From assembly GCA_002840845.1 (NCBI GenBank), contig PHCS01000001.1, positions 85,340-149,339 of the forward strand: a stretch of 64,000 bases of DNA, written 5' to 3'. The stretch is from Betaproteobacteria bacterium HGW-Betaproteobacteria-14 (GTDB taxonomy: Bacteria > Pseudomonadota > Gammaproteobacteria > Burkholderiales > Rhodocyclaceae). A program made the position numbers and the translations under genes. This document shows, one piece after another, positions 45,279 to 55,292 of the stretch (its first letter is position 1; each line of letters begins with the position of its first letter). Under the pieces are notes generated by a model. That model was not told where the DNA came from, ran no database searches, and saw nothing but the letters and a program-made list of their open reading frames with translations.

Positions 45279-47193
45279 TCTGCCGTTCAGGTGCAGGAGT
45301 GACGGCGCTCTGTTCGACGCTGTCGGCGAAACGATAGGTGGCCCCGCCAGCCTGCTTGGCGCGGTACATGGCGATGTCCGCCTTCTGCATCAGGACTTCC
45401 ATGGTGGGGGCGTGATCGGGAGCATGCGCGATGCCGATTGAAACGCCGAGCTTGTACCGGCGCCCGCCGGCCTCGACCGGCTCGCGGATCGTCGCGATGA
45501 CCTTCTCGGCCACTCGCGTGGCGTCCCTCGGATGGGCCATTTCCTGAAGCAGTATGACGAACTCGTCGCCGCCCAGGCGCGAGACGGTGTCGATTTCCCG
45601 CACGAGGCCGCGTAGCCGTTGGGCGATGGCGACGAGTACGGCATCGCCCGCCGAATGTCCGTCGGTATCGTTGATGATCTTGAAGTTGTCGAGATCGAGC
45701 AACAGCAAGGCGACAAGATGGCCGCTGCGCTTGGCCAGCGCGAGCGCCTGTTCCGCGCGGTCGCCGAGCAGGCGCCGGTTGGGCAAGCCGGTCAGCGTGT
45801 CATGGTGGGCGAGATGACGGAACAGTTCGGCGGCTTCGACGCGTTCCGTGATGTCGGCGCCGACTCCGTGATAACCGGAGAAATCCCCGTTTTCATCGAA
45901 GGCGGGATTGCCGCTAACTGAAAACCAGCGCGTTTCGCCATCGGGCGTGACGACTTGATAGACAAAATCGCGGAACGGCAAATGCGACTGAAGCGTTTCG
46001 CGGTGAGCTTGCCATTGCGATTCGCTTACGCCTTGCACGAACGGAAGCTCCCAGCGCCTTTTGCCGAGCACCTGTTCGTCCGCATAGCCGGCGCGGCTGA
46101 CGGCCACGCCAGAGAGTCGGGTGAAGCGGGCATCGCCGTCCATCTCCCAGTACCAGTCTGTTGACAGGGATATCAGATCGCGAAAGCGCTGCTCGCTGGC
46201 CTTCAGCGCCTGCTCTGTTCGCATGCGCTCGCTGATGTCGGTGCCCATCCAGACCACGCCCAGGTCGAGGTTCGCCGGATCGATCACGCGACCGCTGATC
46301 TCCGCCCAGAACAGTTCGCCGTTCTTGCGGCGCAGTTGCAGGATTTCCTTGTAGGGCTCTCCGCGCACGATGGGGGCCATGCAGCGTCCCGCAAACTCCC
46401 GCCAGTCTTCGTACGTCGGGAACCAGGACCAGGCGGCCTGTCCGATGGCTTCGTCCGGCGCATAGCCGAACAGGTCACACCATTGACGGTTGCACTTGGC
46501 CAGGTAGTGCGGCCGGACGAGGCCGATGGCCTCGGTGGCGGAGTCGAAGATGACGCCATGCTCGGCCGCCAGCGCCTCGCTGGCAAAGCGCGCGCGAAAA
46601 GTGGCCGCCAGGTTGCGGTAGAGGGCGTCATGTACCGCGACCAGCACGGCGATATAGATCAGCACGCTCCAGCCGGCAGTGGCGATGCTGTCCGCCTGGC
46701 CGAAGAGCAGGAAGAAGACCGATGGGAAGATCATCGGCGCCATGAAGGCATGGTAGGCGGTGCGCGAGGGGGACAGCGCCGCCGTGCCGCCGAGACTGAC
46801 TATGCAAACGGTCAGGACGAGGAAGAGGCGCGGATGCTCTCCGGTTTGCGGGATCAGCAGCCAGATGGCCATGCCCCAAAGGAAACCGGTCAGCGCGGCC
46901 AGGGCGGAGAATCGGCGCTCCCAGCGCGGGGCCTGATCCGCTCGCGCCGCCGCCTTCCGGTATCCCCGCAGCAGGACGATCACTGCGAGCACACAGAGGC
47001 AGGTCATGGACAGCCAGAACATGAGCGCGCCGCGTGCCACGACTGGCCACATGAAGAAGGCCACGAGCAGGGCGACAGCCAGCATGGCGGCGATTGCGAT
47101 GCGCGCAAGGTCATAGAGCAGGCGCACGCGTTCGGCGCGGATGGCGGCATCCACGCCCGACTGCCATGTTTCGAGCCGATACGGCTCAGCCAT
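45268..47193 (-). CDS. Membrane PAS-PAS-GGDEF diguanylate cyclase
   Basis: 641 residues. About six N-terminal membrane helices (30-205) are followed by two PAS domains (about 215-340 and 345-465) and a GGDEF domain. The active site GGDEF is intact at 541-545, and an RxxD inhibitory site (REID, 532-535) lies five residues before it, so product inhibition by c-di-GMP is expected. No EAL domain follows. The sensory signal is unknown. AGGAGA precedes ATG 47193. Confidence 0.92.
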   Translation of the reverse strand: MAEPYRLETWQSGVDAAIRAERVRLLYDLARIAIAAMLAVALLVAFFMWPVVARGALMFWLSMTCLCVLAVIVLLRGYRKAAARADQAPRWERRFSALAALTGFLWGMAIWLLIPQTGEHPRLFLVLTVCIVSLGGTAALSPSRTAYHAFMAPMIFPSVFFLLFGQADSIATAGWSVLIYIAVLVAVHDALYRNLAATFRARFASEALAAEHGVIFDSATEAIGLVRPHYLAKCNRQWCDLFGYAPDEAIGQAAWSWFPTYEDWREFAGRCMAPIVRGEPYKEILQLRRKNGELFWAEISGRVIDPANLDLGVVWMGTDISERMRTEQALKASEQRFRDLISLSTDWYWEMDGDARFTRLSGVAVSRAGYADEQVLGKRRWELPFVQGVSESQWQAHRETLQSHLPFRDFVYQVVTPDGETRWFSVSGNPAFDENGDFSGYHGVGADITERVEAAELFRHLAHHDTLTGLPNRRLLGDRAEQALALAKRSGHLVALLLLDLDNFKIINDTDGHSAGDAVLVAIAQRLRGLVREIDTVSRLGGDEFVILLQEMAHPRDATRVAEKVIATIREPVEAGGRRYKLGVSIGIAHAPDHAPTMEVLMQKADIAMYRAKQAGGATYRFADSVEQSAVTPAPERQIRR

Positions 47194-47323
47194 GCATTCT
47201 CCTTTTATGTTCGTTGCGGCGCGATCCTACACGCGCATGTCATGACTCGCCGTGAAGTGCATCACGCTCGACGCCAGCGGCAGGATTTGCCCGATGGGCG
47301 GTGGGCTGCGCTACCATCTGAAT

Positions 47324-48247
47324 ATGATTGCCGGCCTGCCTGACCCCCTTTGCCATCGAGGCAGATTTGCGCCCTCCCCGACGGGTCCGCTGCACTTCGG
47401 CTCGCTTGTGGCCGCCGTCGGAAGCTATGTCGATGCGCGCGCCGAGGGTGGTGAATGGCTATTGCGCATGGAGGATGTGGACGAGCCGAGGGCGGTACCC
47501 GGTGCGGCCGACGGGATTCTGCGCACGCTGGAGCGCCTGGGGTTTTCCTGGGATGGGGAGGTCGTCCATCAGAGTCGGCGCAAGGCGCATTATCGGGCGG
47601 CCTTCGAGCGCCTGCGCCTCGACGCGAGCGTCTTCGCCTGTGCGTGTACGCGCCGCGAAGTGGCGGATTCGGGCCTGGGCCCGGATGGCGCGCCGCGCTA
47701 TCCGGGCACTTGCCGCAACGGCTTGCCGCCGGGGCGGGAAGCACGCGCGTGGCGCCTCAAAGTGGAGCCGGGACGAGTTTGTTTCGACGATGCGCTGCAG
47801 GGCCGGATCTGCCAGGACCTGGCCGCGGAAGTGGGGGACTTCGTGGTGCTCCGTGCCGACGGCTACTTTGCCTACCAGCTGGCGGTGGTTGTGGACGATG
47901 CCGAGCAGGGTGTGACGCATGTCGTGCGCGGCGCAGACCTGCTCGACTCGACGCCGCGCCAGATTCGCCTGCAGCAGCTGCTCGGAGTGGCGCAGCCGAA
48001 CTATCTGCATCTGCCGGCAGCGGTCAATGCTGCGGGAGAGAAACTGTCGAAGCAGACGCGTGCGGTATCGATCGATGTCGGCCGCCCGCAGGCGGCATTG
48101 ACTGCCGCGCTCGGCTTTCTCGGTCAACGGCCGCCCGCTGAGTTGGCCGATGCCGGTCTGGCTGACCTGTGGCGCTGGGCGATAATGCACTGGGATCGAA
48201 GTCGTTTGCCGCGTTGCCGCTTCGCAGCGGCGCCGGCAGGATATTGA
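47324..48247 (+). CDS. gluQ: Glutamyl-Q tRNA(Asp) synthetase
   Basis: 307 residues from ATG 47324. RFAPSPTGPLHFGSLVAAVGS is the class I HIGH region (HFGS). The zinc-site cysteines lie in FACACTRREV and YPGTCRNG, and KLSKQTRA is the KMSKS-like loop. It lacks the anticodon-binding half of GluRS, as GluQ-RS does, and glutamylates queuosine on tRNA-Asp. In-frame ATGs at 47294 and 47252 would add a poorly conserved leader. Confidence 0.92.
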   Translation: MIAGLPDPLCHRGRFAPSPTGPLHFGSLVAAVGSYVDARAEGGEWLLRMEDVDEPRAVPGAADGILRTLERLGFSWDGEVVHQSRRKAHYRAAFERLRLDASVFACACTRREVADSGLGPDGAPRYPGTCRNGLPPGREARAWRLKVEPGRVCFDDALQGRICQDLAAEVGDFVVLRADGYFAYQLAVVVDDAEQGVTHVVRGADLLDSTPRQIRLQQLLGVAQPNYLHLPAAVNAAGEKLSKQTRAVSIDVGRPQAALTAALGFLGQRPPAELADAGLADLWRWAIMHWDRSRLPRCRFAAAPAGY

Positions 48248-48264
48248 ATGGGAAGGAGTGAGCG

Positions 48265-48753
48265 ATGATCGACGATGTTGCCGGCCTGCGCAGGGTCTTG
48301 ATGCAGAACCGCACGATAGCGGTCGTGGGGTTATCCGCTAACTGGTACCGGCCGAGCTATTTTGCCGCCAAGTACATGCTCGACCACGGCTACACGGTCA
48401 TCCCCGTCAATCCAGCCTATGCGGAAGTGCTCGGGCAGAAGTGTTATCCATCACTGCGCGACGTGCCGCAGCAGGTGGACATGGTCGACTGCTTCCGCCG
48501 CGCCGAGGAGATCCCGGCCATCGCGGATGACGCCATTGCAATCGGCGCCCGCGTGCTATGGATGCAGCTCGGCGTGGTCAATGCCGAGGCGGCGTGCAAG
48601 GCGGAGGCTGCCGGTCTGGAAGTCGTCATGGACCGCTGCGTGAAGATCGAATATGCGCGGCTCTTCGGCGGTTTGCACTGGTTCGGCGTGAACACCGGCA
48701 TCGTCTCCGCCAGGCGCCCGCCGTGTTCAGGTGTGCTCGAGAACAGGCCCTAG
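48265..48753 (+). CDS. CoA-binding protein of the YccU family
   Basis: 162 residues, a single Rossmann fold. RTIAVVGLSANWYRPSY is the nucleotide-binding turn, then VIPVNPAYAEVLGQKCYPSL and DRCVKIEYARLFGG near the end. The family binds CoA; its physiological role is unknown. Its end overlaps the convergent cardiolipin synthase gene by four bases. Confidence 0.87.
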   Translation: MIDDVAGLRRVLMQNRTIAVVGLSANWYRPSYFAAKYMLDHGYTVIPVNPAYAEVLGQKCYPSLRDVPQQVDMVDCFRRAEEIPAIADDAIAIGARVLWMQLGVVNAEAACKAEAAGLEVVMDRCVKIEYARLFGGLHWFGVNTGIVSARRPPCSGVLENRP

Positions 48754-49910
48754 TGTCGGCCGCCATAGCCGGCGACCCCTATCATCAGGCGTACCAGGCC
48801 GTAGGCCAGCCAGCTCGTCAGGCGGGACAACCACGACTTGCGCCGCCAGTCTTCGCGTCTCAATTCGCGCGCGCCGGCCTGCATCGCTGCCTCGAGGCTG
48901 GCGCGCAGTTCGGCGGCGAATCCCGGGTCGCTGATGGCGATGTTCGCCTCCCGCGCCAGCAGCAGGCTGAAAGGATCGATGTTGCTGGAGCCGACGGTGG
49001 CCCAGACGCCATCCACGACGGCGACCTTGGCGTGCAGAAAACTCCTGTGGTATTCGAAGATGCGCACGCCTCCATCGAGCAGGGCGCCGTAGAGCGCTTG
49101 GGTGGCGTAGTGCTGCAAGGCGTACTCGACACGGCCTTGCAGCAGGATGATGATGCGCACGCCGCGGGCGGCGGCTTCCATGATGCTGCGACGGAAGCGC
49201 AAGCCGGGCAGGAAGTAGGCATTGGCGAGGATGATTTCGTCTTGCGCCTGCCCGATCGCCTCGAGGTAGGCTTCCTCAATGTCCCTTCGGTGCCGCAGGT
49301 TGTCGCGTATGAGGAAGGCGGCGCGCATGGTGCCGCACGGTTCGGCAACGGCGGCAGCCGCCGGAGGCAGGCGCAGGCGGCGCCGGAAGCCCGCCCAGGC
49401 AACCAGCGACCAGAGCTGGCGTACCGAAGCCTGGATGGGCGCGAGCAGCGGGCCTTCGACCCTCACCGCATAGTCGTAGCGTGGTGTCTCTGGGTGCAGT
49501 GCGCCCAGGTCGTCGATGATGTTGATGCCGCCGACGAAGGCGACCCGTCCGTCGGCCACCGCCAGTTTGCGATGCAGGCGGCGCAGGCGGTGGCGACGCA
49601 GGCGGAAGCGGGCGATCTCCGGCCGGTAGATGAGCACCTGCGCGCCGGACGCCTCGAGCTGCGGGCGGAGGGAAGTGGCAAATCCCGCCGAGCCGAAGCC
49701 GTCGACCATGACCCGCACCGTCACGCCGCGCTGCGCGGCGCGGCAGAGCGCTGCCGCCACCGCGCGCCCGGTGGCATCGGCTTCGAAAATGTAGGTCTCC
49801 AGCAGGAATTCCTGTTGTGCGCCATCGATCGCTGCAAGCAGCGCCGGAAAATAAACGCCGCCTGTCTCGAGGAGTGCGATGGCGTTGCCGGGCAGGAACT
49901 CGGCCTTCAT
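48750..49910 (-). CDS. clsB: Cardiolipin synthase B-type phospholipase D enzyme
   Basis: 386 residues. Two HKD motifs are seen: HRKLAVADGRVAFVGG and HAKVAVVDGVWATVGSSNID. ClsB-type enzymes have no N-terminal membrane helices, as here, but a hydrophobic C-terminus (LVRLMIGVAGYG) may bind the membrane. It condenses phospholipids into cardiolipin. It follows the EEP gene on the minus strand after nine bases. Confidence 0.9.
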   Translation of the reverse strand: MKAEFLPGNAIALLETGGVYFPALLAAIDGAQQEFLLETYIFEADATGRAVAAALCRAAQRGVTVRVMVDGFGSAGFATSLRPQLEASGAQVLIYRPEIARFRLRRHRLRRLHRKLAVADGRVAFVGGINIIDDLGALHPETPRYDYAVRVEGPLLAPIQASVRQLWSLVAWAGFRRRLRLPPAAAAVAEPCGTMRAAFLIRDNLRHRRDIEEAYLEAIGQAQDEIILANAYFLPGLRFRRSIMEAAARGVRIIILLQGRVEYALQHYATQALYGALLDGGVRIFEYHRSFLHAKVAVVDGVWATVGSSNIDPFSLLLAREANIAISDPGFAAELRASLEAAMQAGARELRREDWRRKSWLSRLTSWLAYGLVRLMIGVAGYGGRH

Positions 49911-49919
49911 CGCTGCAGC

Positions 49920-50732
49920 TTACGCGATCTGGATATGCGCCGACAGGGCGGCGTGATCGGATATCTTCGACCACGGTGCGCCGAAGTGCACTTCGGAGCG
50001 CTCGATGGCGAAGCCGCGCACATAGATGCGGTCGAGGCGGAAAACGGGCAGATTGGCAGGATAGCTGCGCGCCGGCCGACCGTTGGCGCCGCCGAACACC
50101 TCCAGCATGCCGAGACGCTCGGCGATGAGGTTGCCGGCGCGGTTGTGCCAGTCATTGAAGTCGCCGGCTATGATGAGCGGCGTGTCGCCGGGGCTGACTT
50201 TCTCCAGGTGCTCGGCCAGAGAGGTCATCTGGCGCCGCCGCGCCGCGGCAGTGAGCCCCAGGTGTACGCAGACGCAGTGCAGCGGCACCTGCCAGCCGGG
50301 CACCGCAACCACTGTGTGCAGCATGCCGCGCCGCTCGAATTTGAGTTCCGAGATGTCCTCGTTGTGCGAGGACAGGATGGGAAAGCGCGAGAGGATGGCG
50401 TTGCCGTGGTGGCCATGGTCGTAGATGGCGTTGCCGCCGTAGGCCGTGTCCGGCCAGACGCCCTCGGCGAGAAAGTCGTGCTGGCCCTCCGTCGGCCAAT
50501 CGAAATGCCGCTCGGCATGGCCGGCGTGCAGCCCCTGGACTTCCTGCAGAAATACGATATCCGGGTCGAGGCCGTGCAGGCGCTGGCGCAGTTCGTGAAT
50601 CATCATGCGCGCCTTGAACTGCGAGAAACCCTTGTGGATGTTGTAGGTGCAGACATGCAGGCGCCGCACGGGTGCATCGCCATGCGGGACGCTGGCCGTC
50701 TTGGCCTGGCGGGTGACGGCGGGTTTGACCAC
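49920..50732 (-). CDS. Endonuclease/exonuclease/phosphatase-family hydrolase
   Basis: 270 residues with the EEP fold. VCTYNIHKGF (catalytic Asn), FLQEVQG (Glu metal ligand), GDFNDWHN (Asp/Asn) and SDHAALSAHI (Asp-His pair) are all present. The placement before clsB is widely conserved and suggests a phosphodiesterase tied to phospholipid turnover, but nuclease action is possible. It starts two bases after the nadA stop. Confidence 0.86.
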   Translation of the reverse strand: MVKPAVTRQAKTASVPHGDAPVRRLHVCTYNIHKGFSQFKARMMIHELRQRLHGLDPDIVFLQEVQGLHAGHAERHFDWPTEGQHDFLAEGVWPDTAYGGNAIYDHGHHGNAILSRFPILSSHNEDISELKFERRGMLHTVVAVPGWQVPLHCVCVHLGLTAAARRRQMTSLAEHLEKVSPGDTPLIIAGDFNDWHNRAGNLIAERLGMLEVFGGANGRPARSYPANLPVFRLDRIYVRGFAIERSEVHFGAPWSKISDHAALSAHIQIA

Positions 50733-50734
50733 AG

Positions 50735-51835
50735 CTATGAGGCGTCGAGCATGCGGTTGAGGGCGACCTTCGCCAGTTCGGCCTCATGCGCCGGCACCGA
50801 AATCCGGTTGACGACATTGCCCTCGACCAGGTTTTCCAGGCACCAGGCCAGATGCTGCGGGTCGATGCGCCCCATGGTCGAGCACATGCAGACCATGGGC
50901 GCCATGAACTGCACGACCTTGCCCTCCGCCTTCACTTCCTCGGCGAGGCGGCTGACGAGGTTCAGTTCGGTGCCGACCAGCCAGCGCGTATTGGCCGGCG
51001 CCGCCTTGATGGTCTTGATGATGAATTCCGTCGAACCGACGTAATCCGACAGCCGGCAGACGTCGAAATTCGACTCCGGGTGAGAGATGACCAAGCCGTC
51101 AGGATGCTCGTTCCTGAAGCGCAGGATATGGCCGGCCTGGAACATCTGGTGCACCGAGCAGTGGCCCTTCCACAACAGGATGCGGGCGCGGCGGATCTGT
51201 TCTGCGCCGAGCCCGCCGTTTTCCAGATCCGGATCCCACACCGCCATGTCGTCGAGGGGAATGCCCATCTTGTGCCCGCTCCAGCGGCCGAGGTGCTGGT
51301 CGGGGAAGAACAGCACCTTCTCGCGCTGCGCGAACGACCACTCGAGAATTTTTGGCGCGTTGCTCGAGGTACACACGATGCCGCCGTGCTCGCCGCAAAA
51401 GGCCTTCAGGTCTGCGGCGGAATTGATATAGGTGACGGGGGTAAACAGTTTGTCCGGATCGCCGACGACCGATTCCAGCTCGCGCCAGCAACGCTCCACC
51501 TTGGCGAGACTCGCCATGTCGGCCATGGAGCAGCCGGCGGCGAGGTCGGGCAGGATGGCAACCTGCTCCGGCTTGGAGAGGATGTCTGCCACCTCAGCCA
51601 TGAAATGCACGCCGCAGAAGACGATGTACTCGGCGTCGGACTGCGCCGCCAGGCGCGACAGCTTGAGCGAGTCGCCGGTCAGGTCTGCGTGCCGATAGAC
51701 GTCGGCGCGCTGGTAGTGGTGGCAGAGCAGGACGGCGCGCTTGCCGAGCCGCGCGCGCGCGGCCAGGATGCGCGCCTCTGCATCGTCGTCTGCCAGGGTG
51801 TTGAAACGATCAAATTGAATCACTGCGGATTGCAT
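50735..51835 (-). CDS. nadA: Quinolinate synthase
   Basis: 366 residues from ATG 51835. VLLCHHYQRADVYRHAD is the substrate motif. The three 4Fe-4S cysteines are likely in FCGVHFM, CTSSNAPK and PMVCMCSTMG. It condenses iminoaspartate and dihydroxyacetone phosphate in NAD synthesis. A longer frame to 51931 exists but adds an unrelated leader. Confidence 0.94.
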   Translation of the reverse strand: MQSAVIQFDRFNTLADDDAEARILAARARLGKRAVLLCHHYQRADVYRHADLTGDSLKLSRLAAQSDAEYIVFCGVHFMAEVADILSKPEQVAILPDLAAGCSMADMASLAKVERCWRELESVVGDPDKLFTPVTYINSAADLKAFCGEHGGIVCTSSNAPKILEWSFAQREKVLFFPDQHLGRWSGHKMGIPLDDMAVWDPDLENGGLGAEQIRRARILLWKGHCSVHQMFQAGHILRFRNEHPDGLVISHPESNFDVCRLSDYVGSTEFIIKTIKAAPANTRWLVGTELNLVSRLAEEVKAEGKVVQFMAPMVCMCSTMGRIDPQHLAWCLENLVEGNVVNRISVPAHEAELAKVALNRMLDAS

Positions 51836-51894
51836 GGTTATCGTGTTTGAGTCTGCTGAAATGGCTAATAAATACAATAACTGCGGAGAAATGC

Positions 51895-52347
51895 TCAGCC
51901 TTGCTGCCAGGGCAAGCCGGCGGCACGCCACCCGCCTACCTTACCACGCTGCCCCTTGGCGTCCTTGTCGCCCTCGAAGCCCTCCAGCACGTTGTAGCAA
52001 TCCGGATAGCCCGCCTCGGTCGCAAGTGCGGCCGCGCGGTGCGAGCGATGGCCGCTGCGGCAGATGAACATGACCAGCGACTCAGGGTCGACCTGCTGCT
52101 TCAGTTCCACCATGAAATGTGTATTCAGCGCGTAACCCGGGTAGAACTGCCATTCGATTTCAAGCGCGCCCGGTATGCGGCCGACGAAATCCAATTCGGG
52201 CCGCGTGCGTACATCCACCAGTTTCGCCCCCGGCGCGAGCTGAAGGATGGCATGGGCTTCGCTGGGCGTCAGGGCGCCCTCGTAGGGCAAGGCCAGCTCC
52301 TTGGCGCGTTTCTGGGCCAGGGCGAGTATTTCGCTGAGATTTCCCAT
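51895..52347 (-). CDS. Single-domain rhodanese-like protein
   Basis: 150 residues from ATG 52347. A helical N-terminus precedes a rhodanese fold with LVDVRTRPELDFVGRIPGA and the active-site loop FICRSGHRSHRAA (catalytic Cys). The C-terminal VLEGFEGDKDAKGQRGKVGGWRAAGLPW is common in betaproteobacterial members. It likely moves sulfane sulfur. Divergent from the CDF transporter. Confidence 0.88.
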   Translation of the reverse strand: MGNLSEILALAQKRAKELALPYEGALTPSEAHAILQLAPGAKLVDVRTRPELDFVGRIPGALEIEWQFYPGYALNTHFMVELKQQVDPESLVMFICRSGHRSHRAAALATEAGYPDCYNVLEGFEGDKDAKGQRGKVGGWRAAGLPWQQG

Positions 52348-52395
52348 TGCGAGCAAGACGATTAAAATGACAAGCCAAGTATAAGTGATGCTCCC

Positions 52396-53574
52396 ATGTC
52401 CGTTGAAGAATCCCTGCTGCATGGCGCGCCGGTCGATCCGGGGCGTTATCGCGAGGCGAGCCGCGCCACCTGGATATCGGCAGCCCTGAACCTGGCCTTG
52501 ACCGTCGTCCAGTTGATCGTCGGCTGGCTGGCGCACTCGCAATCCCTGATTGCCCACGGCATCCATTCATTTTCCGACCTGTTGTCGGATTTCCTCGTGC
52601 TCTATGCCAACCGCAAGGGCAGCCATCCGGCGGACCGGGAGCATCCCTACGGACACGCCCGCGTCGAGACGGCCGCCACGCTGATCCTGGGGGCCTCTCT
52701 GGCCTTGATCGGCTTCGGCATCCTTTGGGAAGCGACGCAGCGTCTGCAGCATGTTGCCGACCTGCCGCCCGTCGAATTGATCGCGCTCTGGGTGGCGCTC
52801 GTCACGGCGGCTTCGAAGGAAATACTCTTCCGCTATCTATTGCGCGTTGCCGAGCGCCTGCGCTCGCCCATGCTGTCGGCCAACGCCTGGCATACGCGCG
52901 CCGATGCCGCCTCGGCCCTGGTGGTGGTGGCCGGCATCGCCGGAGCGCTGATGGGCTGGACATTTCTCGACCTGCTGGCCGCCGCAATCATGGGATTCAT
53001 GATCCTGCGCATGGGGCTGAAACTGGGCTGGGAATCCCTGCAGGAGCTGATCGACACCGGTCTCGACAAGGAGAAGGTCGAGGCGATCCGCAGTTCCCTG
53101 CTCGGGACGCCGGGCGTCCTGGGTCTTCATGAATTGCGTACCCGGCGCATGGCACACCAGGCGCTGGTCGATGCCCACGTGCTGGTCGATCCGCGCGTCA
53201 GCGTGTCCGAGGGCCACCGCCTGGGAGAGCGGGCACGGCAACGCGTGCTCGACGCGCACCCCGAGGTGGCCGACGTTCTGGTGCATATCGACGCCGAGGA
53301 AGACCAGGCGCTGATGAGCAACAGCGCCGAGCTTCCCGATCGCGACGTGCTGATGGCGCAACTCCACGCGTTGCTGGGGGAGGAGGCGGCCGGGATCGAA
53401 AGGACGGTGCTGCACTATCTTGGCAACCGTGTCGAGGCGGATGTTTTCCTGCCTCAAGCCGTCTGTTTTGACGCGGCACGCATGGCCCGACTGGAGCAGC
53501 GCATCGCAAGCCGGGTGCACGAGACTCCCCATTTTCGGGCAGTCACCTTGAACTGCAGGATTGCACCAAAATAG
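52396..53574 (+). CDS. Cation diffusion facilitator transporter with extended C-terminus
   Basis: 392 residues. Six membrane helices span about 28-215, with the metal site in HGIHSFSDLLSDF (HxxxD) and HTRADAASALVV. The cytoplasmic dimer domain (about 220-300) is followed by some 90 extra residues ending TLNCRIAPK, longer than FieF/CzcD. The metal (Zn, Fe, Mn or Co) cannot be decided. The first NtrC site of glnA overlaps its stop codon. Confidence 0.87.
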   Translation: MSVEESLLHGAPVDPGRYREASRATWISAALNLALTVVQLIVGWLAHSQSLIAHGIHSFSDLLSDFLVLYANRKGSHPADREHPYGHARVETAATLILGASLALIGFGILWEATQRLQHVADLPPVELIALWVALVTAASKEILFRYLLRVAERLRSPMLSANAWHTRADAASALVVVAGIAGALMGWTFLDLLAAAIMGFMILRMGLKLGWESLQELIDTGLDKEKVEAIRSSLLGTPGVLGLHELRTRRMAHQALVDAHVLVDPRVSVSEGHRLGERARQRVLDAHPEVADVLVHIDAEEDQALMSNSAELPDRDVLMAQLHALLGEEAAGIERTVLHYLGNRVEADVFLPQAVCFDAARMARLEQRIASRVHETPHFRAVTLNCRIAPK

Positions 53575-53578
53575 TGCA
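53562..53578. promoter_or_regulatory. NtrC binding site 1 upstream of glnA
   Basis: TGCACCAAAATAGTGCA is a near-perfect dyad matching the NtrC consensus TGCACC-N5-GGTGCA except for one base. It overlaps the stop codon of the CDF gene (53572-53574). Its centre lies about 128 bases before the predicted glnA start. Confidence 0.88.
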
Positions 53579-53592
53579 ATGCGTGCCTGCTT

Positions 53593-53609
53593 TGCACCGC
53601 TTTGGTGCC
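53593..53609. promoter_or_regulatory. NtrC binding site 2 upstream of glnA
   Basis: TGCACCGCTTTGGTGCC matches the NtrC dyad except at the last base. Its centre is 31 bases from site 1, three helical turns, the spacing known for the enteric glnA enhancer. Confidence 0.85.
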
Positions 53610-53670
53610 GTCGTGTTTTCATCTCGCGAAGTTATCCCTTGTGGCACAATGGCGTTCCTTTTCCGGGGCG

Positions 53671-53687
53671 TTGGCACATTTTCTGCT
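53671..53687 (+). promoter_or_regulatory. Sigma-54 promoter of glnA
   Basis: TTGGCACATTTTCTGCT has the GG (53673-53674) and GC (53685-53686) pairs exactly ten bases apart, as the -24/-12 elements require. Transcription would begin near 53698, with NtrC sites about 128 and 97 bases upstream. Confidence 0.88.
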
Positions 53688-53751
53688 AAAGCCGTCAGCA
53701 CATGGTTGTAGTTCATATATCCGACTTCGATTCAAACTCTAGGAGAAAGTG

Positions 53752-55161
53752 ATGTCGCCTCAGGAGGTTCTCAAGCTGGTCAAGGACAGGGAAGTCAAGT
53801 TCGTCGACTTCCGCTTCACGGACACGCGCGGCAAGGAGCAGCACGTCGGTGTTCCGGTCAAGCAATTCGGCGCTGACAAATTCGAGTCCGGCCACGCTTT
53901 CGACGGTTCGTCGATCGCGGGCTGGAAGGGCATCCAGGCTTCCGACATGTTGCTGATGCCGGATGCTGCGACCGCCTATATCGATCCCTTCATGGACGAG
54001 ACCACGCTGGTGCTCTCCTGCGACGTGGTCGAGCCGGCCGACGGCAAGGGCTATGACCGCGATCCGCGCTCGATCGCCAAGCGTGCCGAGGCCTATCTCA
54101 AGTCAACCGGCCTGGGGGATGTTGCCTATTTCGGACCCGAGCCCGAGTTTTTCGTTTTCGACTCGGTCGAGTGGAGCGTAGACATGTCCGGCTCCTACTG
54201 CAAGGTGTTTTCCGAGGAAGCCGCCTGGGCTTCGGCCGAGAAGATCGATGGCGGCAACAGCGGTCACCGTCCCACGGTCAAGGGCGGCTATTTCCCGGTG
54301 CCGCCGGTCGACAGCCTGAACGATATCCGCGCCGCCATGTGTCTGGCGCTGGAGGCTTGCGGCGTCGAAGTCGAAGTGCATCACCACGAAGTGGCCACCG
54401 CCGGCCAGTGCGAAATCGGCACGCTCTTCAACACCCTGGTGCGCCGTGCGGACCAGACGCAGGTACTGAAGTACGTGGTGCACAACATCGCCCACAGCTA
54501 CGGCAAGACCGCCACATTCATGCCCAAGCCCATTGTTGGCGACAACGGTTCGGGAATGCACGTGCACCAGTCAATCTGGAAGGATGGCAAGAACCTGTTT
54601 GCCGGCAACGGCTACGCCGGTCTGTCCGAGGTTGCCCTGTACTACATCGGCGGCATCATCAAGCATGCCCGCGCGCTCAACGCCATCACCAACCCCGGCA
54701 CCAACTCCTACAAGCGGCTGGTGCCCGGCTTCGAGGCCCCGGTGAAGCTGGCCTATTCGGCCCGCAACCGTTCCGCCTCGATCCGCATTCCCTATGTGCA
54801 GAGCGACAAGGGGCGCCGCATCGAAGTGCGTTTCCCGGATCCGACCGCCAATCCCTATCTGGCCTTTACCGCCATGATGATGGCTGGTCTGGATGGCATC
54901 CAGAACAAGATCCATCCCGGCGATCCGGCGGACAAGAACCTGTACGACCTGGCGCCGGAAGAGGATGCCCAAATCCCGACCGTCTGCGCTTCTCTGGACC
55001 AGGCGCTGGACTACCTCGACAAGGATCGGGAGTTCCTCACTCGCGGCGGCGTCTTCTCCAACGAGATGATCGATGCCTATATCGATTTGAAGATGGAGGA
55101 AGTCACGCGCTTCCGCATGACGACCCATCCGCTCGAGTACGACATGTACTTCAGCCTGTAA
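53752..55161 (+). CDS. glnA: Glutamine synthetase, type I
   Basis: 469 residues, normal GSI-beta length. [11 protein letters not shown], the catalytic [13 protein letters not shown] and the adenylylation site Tyr398 in NLYDLAPEE are present, so activity is likely controlled by GlnE. It makes glutamine from glutamate, ammonia and ATP. AGGAG (53741-53745) serves ATG 53752. Expression is governed by the sigma-54/NtrC region upstream. A strong terminator follows. Confidence 0.97.
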   Translation: MSPQEVLKLVKDREVKFVDFRFTDTRGKEQHVGVPVKQFGADKFESGHAFDGSSIAGWKGIQASDMLLMPDAATAYIDPFMDETTLVLSCDVVEPADGKGYDRDPRSIAKRAEAYLKSTGLGDVAYFGPEPEFFVFDSVEWSVDMSGSYCKVFSEEAAWASAEKIDGGNSGHRPTVKGGYFPVPPVDSLNDIRAAMCLALEACGVEVEVHHHEVATAGQCEIGTLFNTLVRRADQTQVLKYVVHNIAHSYGKTATFMPKPIVGDNGSGMHVHQSIWKDGKNLFAGNGYAGLSEVALYYIGGIIKHARALNAITNPGTNSYKRLVPGFEAPVKLAYSARNRSASIRIPYVQSDKGRRIEVRFPDPTANPYLAFTAMMMAGLDGIQNKIHPGDPADKNLYDLAPEEDAQIPTVCASLDQALDYLDKDREFLTRGGVFSNEMIDAYIDLKMEEVTRFRMTTHPLEYDMYFSL

Positions 55162-55174
55162 TACGGCCAGCAAC

Positions 55175-55206
55175 GAAAAAGGACGGCTGCGGCCGTCCTT
55201 TTTTTG
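55175..55206 (+). terminator. Rho-independent terminator after glnA
   Basis: A 7-bp stem GGACGGC/GCCGTCC (55181-55187 with 55192-55198, loop TGCG) is preceded by five A and followed by eight or more T. It separates glnA from the DUF4124-ntrBC genes, which therefore need their own promoter. Confidence 0.93.
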
Positions 55207-55231
55207 TCCACTTACAGCCCTTCGAAAGCGT

Positions 55232-55260
55232 TTGTAAAGAAGGCAGTCTTCGCATACACT
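55232..55260 (+). promoter_or_regulatory. Sigma-70-type promoter of the DUF4124 gene
   Basis: TTGTAA (55232-55237) and TACACT (55255-55260) are separated by the ideal 17 bases, placing a start near 55267, some 26 bases before ATG 55293. It may also drive ntrB-ntrC downstream. Confidence 0.55.
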
Positions 55261-55292
55261 TGAGGCAAGTTCTCGTTTTTAGGCGGAACACC

